A stretch of 64,000 bases of DNA from Saccharibacillus sp. JS10 (GCF_024436065.1 NZ_JANFNS010000002.1:729249-793248); one strand, 5' to 3'; positions 1 to 9,827 are shown, counted from the stretch's first letter. Made by a program: numbers and translations. Notes: a model not told the origin generated them from the letters alone.

Positions 1-972
1 GGAAGCTTGCTGATTGTCGGGAACCGGGAAAATGCCCATTCGCTTGCAATCGAGCATGGAGCCGGTGTATTGATTACAGGTGGATTTGGAACCAGCCGCG
101 AAGTGAAAAGTCTAGCAGACCGTCTGGGGCTGCCTATCATTTCGTCTCGGCATGATACGTTCACGGTCGCTTCAATGATCAACCGAGCGATTTTTGATCG
201 GTTGATCAAAAAGAAAATTATGTTGGTTGAAGATTTAGTAGGACTCAAGCCTAAGCCGTATTCACTCAAAACGAACCATACCGCCGCAGATTTTTGGCGT
301 CTTGCTGAACGTACGGGCACAACGAGTATTCCGGTCACCGACGAATGGAACCGAGTCTTGGGCATTCTGAGCCGCAAAGACGTAGAAACTTTAGAACCTG
401 GGCATATGATCGAACGTGCGATGGTACGTAATCCGGTGACAGCAGGGCTGCTCACATCGCTCGCTTCGGCGGCGCAGATCATGACGTGGGAAGGGATCGA
501 TTTTTTGCCGGTCGTCGATCGGAATCGCAAGCTTGCAGGCGTATTAACACGCCGCGAAGTGCTTCAAGCGATGCGAGATGCCCGTGAGCAAAGCAGTCTG
601 GGCGAGACATTCGATCATCTGATCTGGAATGGATTCGCCGAAGAACGAGACGCCGAAGGGCGGTTGTTTTTCCATGGATTTATTACGCCGCAGATGGCGA
701 CCGATCTCGGAACCATTTCTGAAGGCGTGATGACTTCAGTGATGATTCAAGCCGCGCTTCGGATGGCAAAAGATTATAGCGGCAACGATTATGTCGTCGA
801 CAATATGAGCACGTATTTTATTCGGCCGGTTCAGATCGAAGACGCCGTGACCGTCATGCCGCTCGTGTTGGAAGTCGGACGCCGGATTTGTCGTTTGGAA
901 ATTGCGATTTCACATGAGGAACAACTGGTAGCCAAAGCGATGATGACGCTACATTCGATCGAAAACGCCTAA
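1..972 (+). CDS. ytoI: DRTGG-CBS-hotdog regulatory protein, 5' truncated
   Basis: The reading frame is open from base 1, so the N-terminus lies outside the window; a TTG at 7 is only an internal codon. What remains is the end of a DRTGG domain (about residues 1-75), a pair of CBS domains (about 85-200) and a hotdog/thioesterase-like domain (about 205-321). This order matches YtoI of Bacillus subtilis, a protein of roughly 440 residues that starts with a winged-helix domain, which would be in the missing part. CBS pairs usually bind adenine nucleotides, so a nucleotide-sensing regulator is likely, but its target is unknown. dnaE follows after 31 nt. In B. subtilis ytpI, nrnA, ytrI and ytrH lie between the two; none is present here. 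Identification is by domain order and synteny. Confidence 0.85.
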   Translation, partial: GSLLIVGNRENAHSLAIEHGAGVLITGGFGTSREVKSLADRLGLPIISSRHDTFTVASMINRAIFDRLIKKKIMLVEDLVGLKPKPYSLKTNHTAADFWRLAERTGTTSIPVTDEWNRVLGILSRKDVETLEPGHMIERAMVRNPVTAGLLTSLASAAQIMTWEGIDFLPVVDRNRKLAGVLTRREVLQAMRDAREQSSLGETFDHLIWNGFAEERDAEGRLFFHGFITPQMATDLGTISEGVMTSVMIQAALRMAKDYSGNDYVVDNMSTYFIRPVQIEDAVTVMPLVLEVGRRICRLEIAISHEEQLVAKAMMTLHSIENA

Positions 973-1003
973 AATTGATTACACGAAAAGGGGGAACGTC
1001 TGC

Positions 1004-4000
1004 ATGAACGATTTTGTCCATCTGCATGTGCACAGCGAATACAGTCTGCTCGATGGAGCGGCGAGGATCAAGGAACTGGTAGAACGCGCGGCGGAGCAAG
1101 GCATGAAGTCGCTAGCGTTGACCGATCACGGCGTCATGTACGGCGCGATTCCATTTTATAAAGCTTGCCGTGCAGCCGGTATCAAGCCGATTCTCGGGTT
1201 TGAAGCGTATTATACGTCGGATTCCCGGCATGAACGGGGCAGTCGCAAAGAACAACCGATCTATCACTTGCTGCTGCTGGCAAAAAACGAAGTCGGGTAT
1301 CGCAATCTGATGAAAATGTGTTCGATCGGTCATTTGGAAGGCTTTCATTACAAGCCAAGAATCGATCGCGAAGTGCTGCGTCAGCATAGCGAAGGGATTA
1401 TTTGTACCAGTGCTTGTATCGGCGGCGAGATTCCGCAGCATTTTTTGAACGGACGCCCAGAAGAAGCCAAGCTTGCCGCACTGCGTTACAAAGAAATTTT
1501 CGGCGAAAATTTTTATATCGAACTACAAGATCACGGTTTAACCGAACAGAAAAAAGTCAATCCTATGCTGATTGCCCTCGCAGAAGAGATCGGCGTGGAA
1601 TTGATCGCAACGAACGACTCGCATTACCTGAAGGAACCGGATGCGGAGATTCAAGATGTTCTGATCTGTATCGGAACCGGCAAAACGATGGAAGACGAAG
1701 AACGTTTCCGTATTCCGACGCGTCAGTTGTATTTGAAAAGCGGCGAGGAGATGGCGAAATTATTTCCTCATCTGCCTCAAGCTCTTGCCAATACCGCCAA
1801 GATTGCCGATGAATGCGAGCTTGAATTAGAACTGGGTCACTCGATTTTACCTGCTTATGAACCTTTGCCCGAAGGCAAAACACCGCATCAATATTTGATT
1901 GATTTATGTAACCAAGGTCTGGAGAATCGCTACAGCGGACATTCTGAATGGAACGATTCGGCATATCGCAGCAAATTGAATGAACGTCTGGAGTATGAAC
2001 TTGGCGTGATCGGGACAATGGGATTTTCTGATTATTTTTTGATCGTATGGGATTTTATTCGTTATGCGCATGAGCAAGGCATTGTCACAGGACCCGGCCG
2101 GGGATCTTCGGCAGGTAGTTTGGTCGCTTACACATTGAATATCACGGATGTCGATCCGATTAAATACAATCTATTGTTCGAACGATTTTTGAATCCGGCT
2201 CGGATTACGATGCCCGATATCGATATCGATTTTAGCGACGAACGCCGCGATGAAGTTATTGCTTATGTCACCGATAAGTATGGATCTAATCGGGTAGCGC
2301 AGATTATCACTTTTGGTACATTGGCGGCACGCGCCGCTGTGCGCGATGTCGGTCGAGTCTTAGCTCTGCCTTATGGAGAAGTCGATAAAACAGCGAAAAT
2401 GATTCCGGTTCAAGTCGGCATGACGATCGACAAAGCGTTAACGCAAAATACAGCGCTGCGCGAAAGAGTCGAGCAATCTCCGGATACTAAGAAGCTGATC
2501 GAAACCGCGCTTCGCGTCGAAGGGATGCCACGCCATGCTTCTACCCACGCAGCAGGTGTCGTGATTGCGCGCGGAGATTTGACGGACTATGTTCCTCTAC
2601 AAGAAGGCGGAGAAAAAACAGCGCTCACACAATATCCGATGGAAAGTCTGGAAGCGGTTGGGCTGCTCAAAATGGACTTTTTGGGGCTACGTACACTATC
2701 GATCATCGAGCGTTGTCAAAATTGGATCGCAGATCGAGAAGGAGCACCGGTCGATTTTAAAAAGGTATCGGAAAACGATCCGGGTACGTACGAGCTACTT
2801 GGGCGGGGCGATACGACAGGCGTATTCCAGTTAGAGTCGCCGGGGATTCGGCGCGTGATGAAAGAAATGAAACCTTCGGTCATCGAAGATATTATTTCGG
2901 TCGTCGCTTTGTATCGTCCGGGTCCTATGGAGTTTATTTCTAACTATATTCAAGTCAAGCACGGCAATGTGACGGCTCATTATCCGCATGAAGATTTGCG
3001 TCCCATTCTGGAAGATACGCATGGCATTATCGTGTATCAAGAACAGATTATGCAGATCGCTTCGACGATGGCAGGATTTTCGCTGGGCGAAGCCGATTTG
3101 CTTCGCCGAGCGGTATCGAAAAAAAAGCGCGAGACTTTGGATCAAGAACGCGAACACTTTGTACAAGGCAGTATCGGTCAGCAGTATAGCGAAGACGATG
3201 CCAACAACGTGTACGATATGATCGTACGTTTTGCCGATTATGGGTTCCCTCGTGCTCACGCGGCTGCTTATGGCGTATTGGCTTTCCAGACGGCATATCT
3301 CAAAGCGCATTACCCGGTTGAATTTATGGCTTCGATGTTAGCCGCTGTAACCGGAAATCATCGTAAAGTTGCCGAGTATGTGGTAGAGACTCGGAGGATG
3401 AATATTCCGGTGTTGCCGCCTGACGTCAACAAAAGCGGGATGCTGTTCACGCCATCCGATGAAGACGGCGTGCCGAGCTTGCGATTTGGCTTAGCGGCGA
3501 TCAAAAATGTCGGCACGAATGCGATTCGTAATATCATCGAAGAACGTACCAAGCAGCCTTTTGAAAGTCTGCTCGATTTTTGCCGGCGCGTCGATCCTAA
3601 GATTTGTAATCGCCGTGTGATCGAAGCGTTAATTCAAGCAGGTGCATTTGATTCTGTTCCGGGGCATCGCGCTCAGCTTTTGGCGATGCTGGATGAAGCA
3701 TTAGATGCCGCGACGAAGTGGCGCAAAGAGCGCGAAGATTTCCAAATCCAAATGTTCGATTTTATCGAAACGCCGAATTGGGAAATCGAATATCCGAATG
3801 TTCGCGATTATACCGCAACCGAACAACTCGATTTTGAACGCGAACTGCTCGGATTATATTTGTCGGGGCATCCGCTAGACGACTATGACCGACTGCTCAG
3901 CGAAACAGGCGCGCAAAAGCTGATGGAGCTTGGCGAAGCGCCAGACGAGAGTTATACCGTGACAGCAGGAATGGTCGTCTCGCTCAAAACGATTACGACC

Positions 4001-4657
4001 AAGCAAGGCAAAGCAATGGCGTTCGCCGAGATCGAAGATCAGATTGAACGTTGCGAATTGGTTTTATTCCCCGAAGTCTGGAAACGAAGCCAAGACGCGT
4101 TGCAGCCCGGCGCTTTAGTTGCACTACGCGCCAAAGTGCAGCAACAAGACGAAGGCTTCAAGCTGCTCGCTGACACCGTTCTTCCGCTTGGCGAAGAAGC
4201 AGTGCAAAGCCTTCTTGCCCGAAGCGCTGGGCGCGCTGCAACCGCTCAAAGCAAAGCGTCGTCTTCGGCATCTTCAAGCCGATCCGCAAAACCTGGCGCA
4301 GCTGCTTCGAAAGCGGCTACGCCGCAATCTTCTAAAGCGAAAGCAGCCGCGCCCAACACGAAGGCGCAGCAACCTGCTAGTGACGGAGTCAGCGGTGCAG
4401 CCGCCGCTGCCGTGCAGCAAGAATCGTCGCCGCAACGTCTTTTCGTGAAGATTACAGCAGATCGACGCAATCCAGAATTGCTGGAGACGCTCAAAAATCT
4501 GCTGCAAAGTCACCCGGGAACGATGCCGACCCTTCTTTTTTACGAAGATACGCAGAAGTTGATTGCGCTTAGCGAAGCATACCGGATTCAACCGTCGCCG
4601 GAACTATTTGAGCAGATGGAAATGCTGCTTGGATCTGGAACGGTTAAGGTCAAATAA
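1004..4657 (+). CDS. dnaE: DNA polymerase III subunit alpha
   Basis: Replicative C-family polymerase of the DnaE1 type, 1217 residues. The N-terminal PHP domain starts at once (HLHVHSEYSLLDG, residues 6-18). The polymerase palm carries the catalytic aspartates in PDIDIDFSDERR near residue 404, followed by the tau-binding, helix-hairpin-helix and OB regions. The start ATG has AAAAGGGGG 9 nt upstream. Bacillus DnaE is about 1115 residues; the extra length here is mainly an Ala/Ser/Lys/Gln-rich low-complexity linker at about residues 1070-1140, between the OB fold and a short C-terminal domain. In Bacillales this enzyme works with PolC, extending RNA primers on the lagging strand. No clear intrinsic terminator follows. 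Confidence 0.97.
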   Translation: MNDFVHLHVHSEYSLLDGAARIKELVERAAEQGMKSLALTDHGVMYGAIPFYKACRAAGIKPILGFEAYYTSDSRHERGSRKEQPIYHLLLLAKNEVGYRNLMKMCSIGHLEGFHYKPRIDREVLRQHSEGIICTSACIGGEIPQHFLNGRPEEAKLAALRYKEIFGENFYIELQDHGLTEQKKVNPMLIALAEEIGVELIATNDSHYLKEPDAEIQDVLICIGTGKTMEDEERFRIPTRQLYLKSGEEMAKLFPHLPQALANTAKIADECELELELGHSILPAYEPLPEGKTPHQYLIDLCNQGLENRYSGHSEWNDSAYRSKLNERLEYELGVIGTMGFSDYFLIVWDFIRYAHEQGIVTGPGRGSSAGSLVAYTLNITDVDPIKYNLLFERFLNPARITMPDIDIDFSDERRDEVIAYVTDKYGSNRVAQIITFGTLAARAAVRDVGRVLALPYGEVDKTAKMIPVQVGMTIDKALTQNTALRERVEQSPDTKKLIETALRVEGMPRHASTHAAGVVIARGDLTDYVPLQEGGEKTALTQYPMESLEAVGLLKMDFLGLRTLSIIERCQNWIADREGAPVDFKKVSENDPGTYELLGRGDTTGVFQLESPGIRRVMKEMKPSVIEDIISVVALYRPGPMEFISNYIQVKHGNVTAHYPHEDLRPILEDTHGIIVYQEQIMQIASTMAGFSLGEADLLRRAVSKKKRETLDQEREHFVQGSIGQQYSEDDANNVYDMIVRFADYGFPRAHAAAYGVLAFQTAYLKAHYPVEFMASMLAAVTGNHRKVAEYVVETRRMNIPVLPPDVNKSGMLFTPSDEDGVPSLRFGLAAIKNVGTNAIRNIIEERTKQPFESLLDFCRRVDPKICNRRVIEALIQAGAFDSVPGHRAQLLAMLDEALDAATKWRKEREDFQIQMFDFIETPNWEIEYPNVRDYTATEQLDFERELLGLYLSGHPLDDYDRLLSETGAQKLMELGEAPDESYTVTAGMVVSLKTITTKQGKAMAFAEIEDQIERCELVLFPEVWKRSQDALQPGALVALRAKVQQQDEGFKLLADTVLPLGEEAVQSLLARSAGRAATAQSKASSSASSSRSAKPGAAASKAATPQSSKAKAAAPNTKAQQPASDGVSGAAAAAVQQESSPQRLFVKITADRRNPELLETLKNLLQSHPGTMPTLLFYEDTQKLIALSEAYRIQPSPELFEQMEMLLGSGTVKVK

Positions 4658-4753
4658 CTAGATATCAAGATCAGCCGAGATGTCGAAATGTGCATGTCGG
4701 CTCTCGGTCTTGGTCGATAGATGCCGATTCTGTTGCTAAAAAAAAGAGCCTTA

Positions 4754-4762
4754 TGGTATTAT
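4754..4762 (+). promoter_or_regulatory. Extended -10 promoter candidate
   Basis: TGGTATTAT at 4754-4762 is an extended -10 element, with a weak TTGCTA at 4732-4737 (19-nt spacer). It precedes the small gene at 4824 by about 60 nt. Seen in sequence only. Confidence 0.4.
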
Positions 4763-4823
4763 AGAGCCATTATGCAGGGATACGGGTTCATCCGGGCAGT
4801 CGACAAGGGGGACATAGTTGTTC

Positions 4824-5012
4824 ATGTGGACGGTGATCTATATCGCCTCTACCGCTAAACTTGCGGAGAAGCTTCAAAGCAGGCTGACCGAAGAAGGTTT
4901 TCTCGTCAAGATCCGTCCCGTCAACATGTCCAAACAGCAGTTCGAAATTTTGGTTCCTTCCGGCGAACTTGAAGAAATTCAAGAGGTGTTTAATACGATA
5001 TTGCATTCTTGA
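4824..5012 (+). CDS. Small conserved protein, function unknown
   Basis: A 62-residue soluble protein beginning MWTVIYIASTAKLAEKL. It is charged, looks like one alpha/beta fold, and ends ILVPSGELEEIQEVFNTIL. I recall similar ORFs beside accD in Paenibacillus that are sometimes misnamed glutamate decarboxylase; at this length it cannot be that enzyme. A TTG at 4818 is 6 nt from the AAGGGGG at 4805-4811 and is an alternative start; the ATG at 4824 is 12 nt away. It sits between dnaE and accD, where B. subtilis has the malic enzyme ytsJ. The pattern of predicted strands and helices resembles small ligand-binding or regulatory domains, but no function is claimed. Confidence 0.7.
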   Translation: MWTVIYIASTAKLAEKLQSRLTEEGFLVKIRPVNMSKQQFEILVPSGELEEIQEVFNTILHS

Positions 5013-5114
5013 TTACAGATGCAGCTATCCGGTAAGGGCTGAATACGAGAGTATACGGTTTTAGAAAAACCTTTAAGGCGATGCCCGCCAAATAACGGCT
5101 GAAGAGGTGTAGTG

Positions 5115-6014
5115 GTGTTCAAGGATTTGTTTCAGAAAAAAAGAAAGTATGCGACCCTTCCTCCTGATCGTAACGTTGATCAAGCAAACGGCGATTCCGA
5201 GACGCAGCCGCGTCCAAAACGGGAGATTCCCGAAGGGCTCATGAATAAATGTAGCAAGTGCGGAACGATTCAGTATAGCAAAGAGCTGGAGAAAAATTTG
5301 AAAGTCTGCCCAACTTGCGGTAATCATATGCGTTTGAACGCGTTCGAACGTATTGCGATGACGCTGGATGAAGGCAGCTTTATTGAGCGCGACGACGATG
5401 TAACGTCGATCGATCCGCTTCAATTCCCGGGATACGCCGGAAAGTTGGAAGAGCAAAAGCTGAAATCGGCGCTGAATGAAGCTGTCGTAACAGGCGAAGG
5501 CGCGATTCACGGTCAACCGGTGGCGGTGGCAGTGATGAGCTTCGATTTCTTTAGCGGAAGTATGGGATCGGCTGTCGGCGAGAAAATTACGCGGATTATC
5601 GAACATGCCGGAGAACACGATCTGCCGCTTATTATTTTCTCCACATCGGGCGGCGCTCGGATGCAAGAAAGTATTCTGAGTCTGATGCAGATGGCAAAAA
5701 CAAGCGCAGCGCTCGGTCAATTCGCCGAACAAGGCGGTCTATTTTTGTCCGTAATCACCGATCCGACAATGGGCGGCGTCTCGGCAAGTTTTGCGATGCT
5801 CGGCGATATCATTATTGCAGAACCAGGCGCGATGTTTGGCTTTGCGGGTCGAATCGTTATTGAGCAGACGATTCGTCAAAAGTTACCGGAAGATTTCCAG
5901 ACTGCGGAGTTCAACTTGCAGCATGGACAATTGGATATGGTTGTTCACCGCAAAGAAATGAAAACGATGCTGGGCAAATTGATCGGCATGCACAGTACAA
6001 AGGAGGGGCTCTAA
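5115..6014 (+). CDS. accD: Acetyl-CoA carboxylase carboxyltransferase subunit beta
   Basis: Beta subunit of the carboxyltransferase that moves CO2 from carboxybiotin to acetyl-CoA, giving malonyl-CoA for fatty acid synthesis. A four-Cys zinc ribbon is visible near residues 38-60 (CSKCG ... CPTCG), followed by the crotonase-like carboxyltransferase domain with SGGARMQE. The GTG at 5115 is preferred because GAGG at 5104-5107 lies 7 nt upstream and homologues begin MFKDLF; a GTG at 5112 is the alternative. accA starts 4 nt downstream and its AGGAGG lies inside the end of accD, so the two are co-translated as an operon. About 299 residues, normal for the family. Confidence 0.96.
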   Translation: MFKDLFQKKRKYATLPPDRNVDQANGDSETQPRPKREIPEGLMNKCSKCGTIQYSKELEKNLKVCPTCGNHMRLNAFERIAMTLDEGSFIERDDDVTSIDPLQFPGYAGKLEEQKLKSALNEAVVTGEGAIHGQPVAVAVMSFDFFSGSMGSAVGEKITRIIEHAGEHDLPLIIFSTSGGARMQESILSLMQMAKTSAALGQFAEQGGLFLSVITDPTMGGVSASFAMLGDIIIAEPGAMFGFAGRIVIEQTIRQKLPEDFQTAEFNLQHGQLDMVVHRKEMKTMLGKLIGMHSTKEGL

Positions 6015-6018
6015 GCAA

Positions 6019-6975
6019 ATGGCAGGAGAATTAGCATTTGAGCAGCCTCTTGTAGAGCTGCGCAAGAAGATCGATGAGCTGAAGCAGTTCGGACAAGATA
6101 AAGGGATTGATTTCAGCGATGAAATTTCCCGATTGGAAGAACGTCATGCAGCGTTGCAAAACGAAATTTATACGAATGTGACGCCAGCGCAAAAAATGCA
6201 CTTGGCGCGCCATCATCAGCGTCCGACGACGCTGGATTTGATTCCTTACGTATTTACAGACTTTGTTGAATTGCATGGCGATCGGATGTTTGGTGACGAT
6301 TTGGCGATTGTTGGCGGGTTGGCTCGAATCAACGGTACGCCGATCACGGTAATCGGTCATCAACGCGGCAAAGACACGAAAGACAATATCGCTCGCTTTT
6401 TCGGCAGCCCTCACCCTGAAGGATTCCGTAAAGCATTGCGTTTGATGAAACAAGCCGAGAAGTTCAATCGTCCGATTGTGACTTTTATCGATACCAAAGG
6501 AGCTTATCCGGGGAATACAGCTGAAGAGCGCGGACAATCCGAAGCGATTGCCCGTAATTTGCGCGATATGGCGATGCTCAAAGTTCCGGTGATTTGCATT
6601 GTTATCGGTGAAGGCGGCAGCGGTGGTGCATTGGCTCTGGGCGTAGGCAACCGCGTCCTGATGCTGGAAAACGCAATCTATGCGGCAATCTCGCCGAACG
6701 GTGCAGCTTCGATCTTGTGGAAAGACGCTTCGAAAGCCGATCAAGCGGCTGAAGCGATGAAGATTACCGCTTCCGATTTGCTGGAGATGGACGTGATCGA
6801 AGATATCGTTCCCGAGCCGCGAGGCGGAGCACATCGGGATTACGAAGCGACAGGTCTTGCGATCAAAGACGCGTTAACGCGCCATTTGGATCAATTGGCT
6901 CCTTTTAATGCACAAGGGCTGATTGCAGATCGTTATGAGAAATTCCGCAAAATCGGACAATACGCGTCCAAGTAG
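6019..6975 (+). CDS. accA: Acetyl-CoA carboxylase carboxyltransferase subunit alpha
   Basis: Alpha subunit partner of AccD, 318 residues. The N-terminal helical segment (residues 1-70) leads into the crotonase fold; the glycine-rich oxyanion region [17 protein letters not shown] and the downstream [13 protein letters not shown] are typical. The start ATG is 4 nt after accD and uses an AGGAGG at 6001-6006. In B. subtilis and most relatives pfkA follows directly, then pyk. Here 284 nt of non-coding DNA follow and then pyk, so phosphofructokinase is missing from its usual place. Confidence 0.96.
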   Translation: MAGELAFEQPLVELRKKIDELKQFGQDKGIDFSDEISRLEERHAALQNEIYTNVTPAQKMHLARHHQRPTTLDLIPYVFTDFVELHGDRMFGDDLAIVGGLARINGTPITVIGHQRGKDTKDNIARFFGSPHPEGFRKALRLMKQAEKFNRPIVTFIDTKGAYPGNTAEERGQSEAIARNLRDMAMLKVPVICIVIGEGGSGGALALGVGNRVLMLENAIYAAISPNGAASILWKDASKADQAAEAMKITASDLLEMDVIEDIVPEPRGGAHRDYEATGLAIKDALTRHLDQLAPFNAQGLIADRYEKFRKIGQYASK

Positions 6976-7078
6976 ACTTTACGTAACTCCTAAGTAGTTT
7001 TTACATCAAAAACCTATACAAGAGCGCGATTTTAGTGTAGATTTAATTGTTGGTGAGGATATTATAACCTTCCGAAAA

Positions 7079-7136
7079 CCGACTTCTATGCGCGTAGGAT
7101 TAAGAGGTCGGCGTACCATAAACCGGCTTCTTTTTT
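7079..7136 (+). promoter_or_regulatory. Attenuator-like alternative hairpins in the pyk leader
   Basis: Segment 7102-7111 (AAGAGGTCGG) can pair over all 10 positions, two of them G-U, with 7123-7132 (CCGGCTTCTT), followed by a run of T to 7136: an intrinsic terminator. The same segment can instead pair with upstream 7079-7087 (CCGACTTCT, 9 pairs, one G-U). The two structures are mutually exclusive, the layout of a transcription attenuator. Pairings are read from the sequence; that they regulate pyk is inference. Confidence 0.5.
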
Positions 7137-7203
7137 GTTCGGGTATGGAAGGGTAGGCATAGATTCCTGTTTTGCTACACAAGTAGGGAAACGACAGAGA
7201 GAG

Positions 7204-7217
7204 TCCCCGAGAGGGGA
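7204..7217 (+). other. GNRA-capped hairpin in pyk 5' leader
   Basis: TCCCC-GAGA-GGGGA is a perfect 5-bp stem with a GAGA tetraloop, 30 nt upstream of the pyk ribosome binding site. Possibly an mRNA-stabilising 5' structure. Confidence 0.35.
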
Positions 7218-7259
7218 ACAAACAGAGATCGACAGAGATCAAAAAACGGAGGCACACAA

Positions 7260-8678
7260 ATGCGTAAAACAAAAATCGTATGTACAATCGGACCGGCAAG
7301 CGAATCGCTTGAAAACACAAAAAAATTGATCATGGCGGGCATGAACGTTGCTCGGATGAACTTCTCTCACGGTGACTTCGAAGAGCACGGCAACCGCGTT
7401 AAAAATATTCGTCAAGCTTGCCAAGAGCTCGGCAAAAGCGTAGCTTTGCTGCTCGATACAAAAGGCCCAGAAATCCGTACAGGTAAAATCGCGGTTGAGC
7501 CTTTGGACTTGGTAGAAGGCGAGAACATCACGCTGACAACCGAAGAAATCGCAGGCGACAAAAATCGTTTGTCCGTTTCTTACTCGGATCTGCCAAAAGA
7601 CGTATCGGTTGGATCGACGATCCTGATCGATGACGGTCTGATTGGTCTGACGGTAACCAAAGTTGAAGGTACTGAAATCGAGTGCCATATCGTTAACGGC
7701 GGACAAATCAAAAGCCGTAAAGGCGTAAACGTACCAGGCGTAAGCATTTCGTTGCCAGGTATCACCGAAAAAGATACGAACGATATCATCTTCGGTATCG
7801 AGCAAGGCGTAGACTTTATCGCAGCTTCGTTCGTACGTAAAGCTAGCGACGTTTTGGAAATTCGCGAATTGCTCAAAAAGCATAACGCAGAGCATATCCA
7901 AATCATCTCTAAAATCGAAAACCAAGAAGGCGTCGATAACCTGGATGAAATCCTGGAAGTATCCGACGGTCTGATGGTAGCGCGCGGCGATCTCGGCGTA
8001 GAAATCCCTGCTGAAGATGTACCGATCGTGCAAAAACAAATGATCGAAAAATGTAATCGTGCGGGTAAACCGGTTATCACGGCTACACAAATGCTCGATT
8101 CGATGCAACGTAACCCACGTCCAACTCGCGCTGAAGCAAGTGACGTAGCGAACGCAATCTTGGATGGAACAGATGCGATCATGTTGTCGGGCGAAACAGC
8201 TGCAGGTAAATACCCAGTTGAGTCCGTACAAACAATGTCGCGTATCGCTGAAAAAGCAGAATCGACAATCAACAACCGTGAGATTCTGAAAAAACAAAGC
8301 GAAGCTCAACAAAAATCGGTTACCGAATCGATCAGCCAATCTGTGGCTCACGCAGCATGGAACTTGGATGTTAAAGCGATCGTAACTTCGACAGAATCGG
8401 GTACTACAGCACGCATGGTATCGAAATACCGTCCGGTAGCTCCGGTTATCGCGGTAACGACTCAAGAGCAAACGCTGCGTCGTTTGGCACTGGCTTGGGG
8501 CGTTATTCCGGTTAAAGGCGAAGTCGCTGAAACAACAGACGAATTGTTCGAAAGCGCATTGCAAGGCGCGAAAAAATCCGGTCTCGTTCAAGAAGGCGAT
8601 CTGGTTGTCATTACTGCGGGCGTACCACTCGGTCGTTCGGGTTCGACAAACCTGATCAAAGTGGATCATATTCACTAA
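7260..8678 (+). CDS. pyk: Pyruvate kinase
   Basis: Last step of glycolysis, PEP plus ADP to pyruvate plus ATP. 472 residues with the barrel motifs [27 protein letters not shown] and [12 protein letters not shown], and the allosteric C-terminal domain ending in [16 protein letters not shown]. subtilis and Geobacillus enzymes are about 585 residues because of an extra C-terminal PEP-utilising-type domain; that domain is absent here. The start ATG has CGGAGG 7 nt upstream. Codon use is strongly biased, as expected for a highly expressed gene. The gene has its own leader and terminator, so it is probably monocistronic. Confidence 0.97.
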   Translation: MRKTKIVCTIGPASESLENTKKLIMAGMNVARMNFSHGDFEEHGNRVKNIRQACQELGKSVALLLDTKGPEIRTGKIAVEPLDLVEGENITLTTEEIAGDKNRLSVSYSDLPKDVSVGSTILIDDGLIGLTVTKVEGTEIECHIVNGGQIKSRKGVNVPGVSISLPGITEKDTNDIIFGIEQGVDFIAASFVRKASDVLEIRELLKKHNAEHIQIISKIENQEGVDNLDEILEVSDGLMVARGDLGVEIPAEDVPIVQKQMIEKCNRAGKPVITATQMLDSMQRNPRPTRAEASDVANAILDGTDAIMLSGETAAGKYPVESVQTMSRIAEKAESTINNREILKKQSEAQQKSVTESISQSVAHAAWNLDVKAIVTSTESGTTARMVSKYRPVAPVIAVTTQEQTLRRLALAWGVIPVKGEVAETTDELFESALQGAKKSGLVQEGDLVVITAGVPLGRSGSTNLIKVDHIH

Positions 8679-8696
8679 AAATCGCTCATATTCCAC

Positions 8697-8725
8697 AAAG
8701 TCGCCGTGCGAACGGCGGCTTTTTT
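8697..8725 (+). terminator. Intrinsic terminator of pyk
   Basis: AAAGTCGCCGT / GCGA loop / ACGGCGGCTTT stem followed by T residues, 18 nt after the pyk stop. Confidence 0.9.
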
Positions 8726-8831
8726 ATGCTGTTTTTTATTTGATGTCATTTCGTATACAATAGAAGTAGGCTTAAAGAAATAGGAATGAAGAAATAAGCC
8801 TACGGCTGGATGATACAAGGAGTGGGAGCTT

Positions 8832-9377
8832 ATGAAGAAACTTGAACAAAACGTAGCGGACAACACACAAAAATGGTTCCGCACCGGATTGAAAGTTCGT
8901 TATCAAGAAACCGATAAAATGGCAGTCGTGTATCATACCAACTATTTAAATTGGTTTGAAATTGGACGGACAGAGATGATTCGCACCATCGGATTATCGT
9001 ATCGACAAATCGAAGAACAAGGGCTGTACTTGCCTGTACTTGAAGCTAGGACAACTTTTGTCCAACCGGCTCGATATGATGACAAAGTGTGGATTTATAC
9101 GCGGATTGTCGGATTTTCACCCCTGCGATTGGATTACGAATACGAAATCCGTCGGTGCGAAGATGAACAGGAATGGAATACAGATTCGATAGAATGGGAT
9201 TCCAAAAAACCGCGAGCGGGAACGTTATTAAATACAGGAGCAACCGATCATGTCTGGTTAAATACCCAGTGGAAACCGGTTCGCTTAAATAAAGCCGCAC
9301 CACATTTATATGAACAGATCGGCAAGTGGATCGATAAACCTGCAGAAGCGACAGGTAAAGGAGAGAACGGGCAATGA
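8832..9377 (+). CDS. YbgC/FadM-type acyl-CoA thioesterase
   Basis: Hotdog-fold thioesterase, 181 residues. The family signature is VRYQETDKMAVVYHTNYLNWFEIGRTE (about residues 18-44), with the catalytic Asp in the position of ETD and the helix that follows HTNYL. The core runs to about residue 125. A longer than usual tail, including GATDHVWLNTQWKPVRL, follows and ends in a polar segment. It likely hydrolyses acyl-CoA or an aromatic acyl-CoA; the substrate cannot be told from sequence. The start ATG is preceded by AAGGAG and GGGAG. The stop overlaps the fxsA start by 4 nt (ATGA), showing translational coupling. This pair lies between pyk and citZ. Confidence 0.88.
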   Translation: MKKLEQNVADNTQKWFRTGLKVRYQETDKMAVVYHTNYLNWFEIGRTEMIRTIGLSYRQIEEQGLYLPVLEARTTFVQPARYDDKVWIYTRIVGFSPLRLDYEYEIRRCEDEQEWNTDSIEWDSKKPRAGTLLNTGATDHVWLNTQWKPVRLNKAAPHLYEQIGKWIDKPAEATGKGENGQ

Positions 9378-9766
9378 AAAACAAAATGACGATTTTATTC
9401 ATATTGGCTGTAGTCGTCGAAGCTGCGGCTTTTGCATGGTTAATTGATTATTTCGGATTTTTCAAAACGTTAGTGCTGGCACTTGCGACTACCGTAATCG
9501 GAATCGCAATGGTTCAATTTGAAGGTCGCAAAGCGATGAACGATCTGAAGCTGCTTGCCGAAAGCGGACAGCCTCCCGGTAGAAAACTGGTAGACGGCGT
9601 ATGTATTATGGCAGGCGGTGCTTTATTGATTGCCCCCGGCTTTATCACCGACCTGATCGGGATTACGCTTGTGTTTCCATTGACGCGTCCTCTGTATCAC
9701 CGAGCAGCAATGCGTTGGATCGAAAAACGAATGAAAAACGGCAATATTACTTTTTATCGTCGTTGA
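9374..9766 (+). CDS. fxsA: FxsA family membrane protein
   Basis: Small inner-membrane protein, 130 residues, of the FxsA family (E. coli FxsA relieves phage F exclusion when overproduced; its normal role is unclear). Transmembrane segments are visible at about residues 5-25, 28-45 and 75-100, and the diagnostic GRKLVDGVCIMAGGALLIAPGF region is present. It overlaps the thioesterase gene by 4 nt. In B. subtilis fxsA is followed by ytvI and then citZ; here citZ follows with no ytvI between. Confidence 0.92.
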   Translation: MKNKMTILFILAVVVEAAAFAWLIDYFGFFKTLVLALATTVIGIAMVQFEGRKAMNDLKLLAESGQPPGRKLVDGVCIMAGGALLIAPGFITDLIGITLVFPLTRPLYHRAAMRWIEKRMKNGNITFYRR

Positions 9767-9782
9767 TACGTATAAGTTTACG

Positions 9783-9812
9783 AAAACCGTCCGCACTCTG
9801 CGGACGGTTTTT
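9783..9812 (+). terminator. Intrinsic terminator of the thioesterase-fxsA operon
   Basis: 12-bp stem AAAACCGTCCGC / GCGGACGGTTTT with ACTCT loop and T run, 17 nt after fxsA. Confidence 0.93.
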
Positions 9813-9827
9813 CTATAAGCAAGTCAC

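Noticed and set aside
7239..8696. 485-codon open frame on the minus strand opposite pyk
   Set aside because: It mirrors the strongly biased codons of pyk, has Phe/Arg/Cys-rich composition, no ribosome binding site and no recognisable domain.
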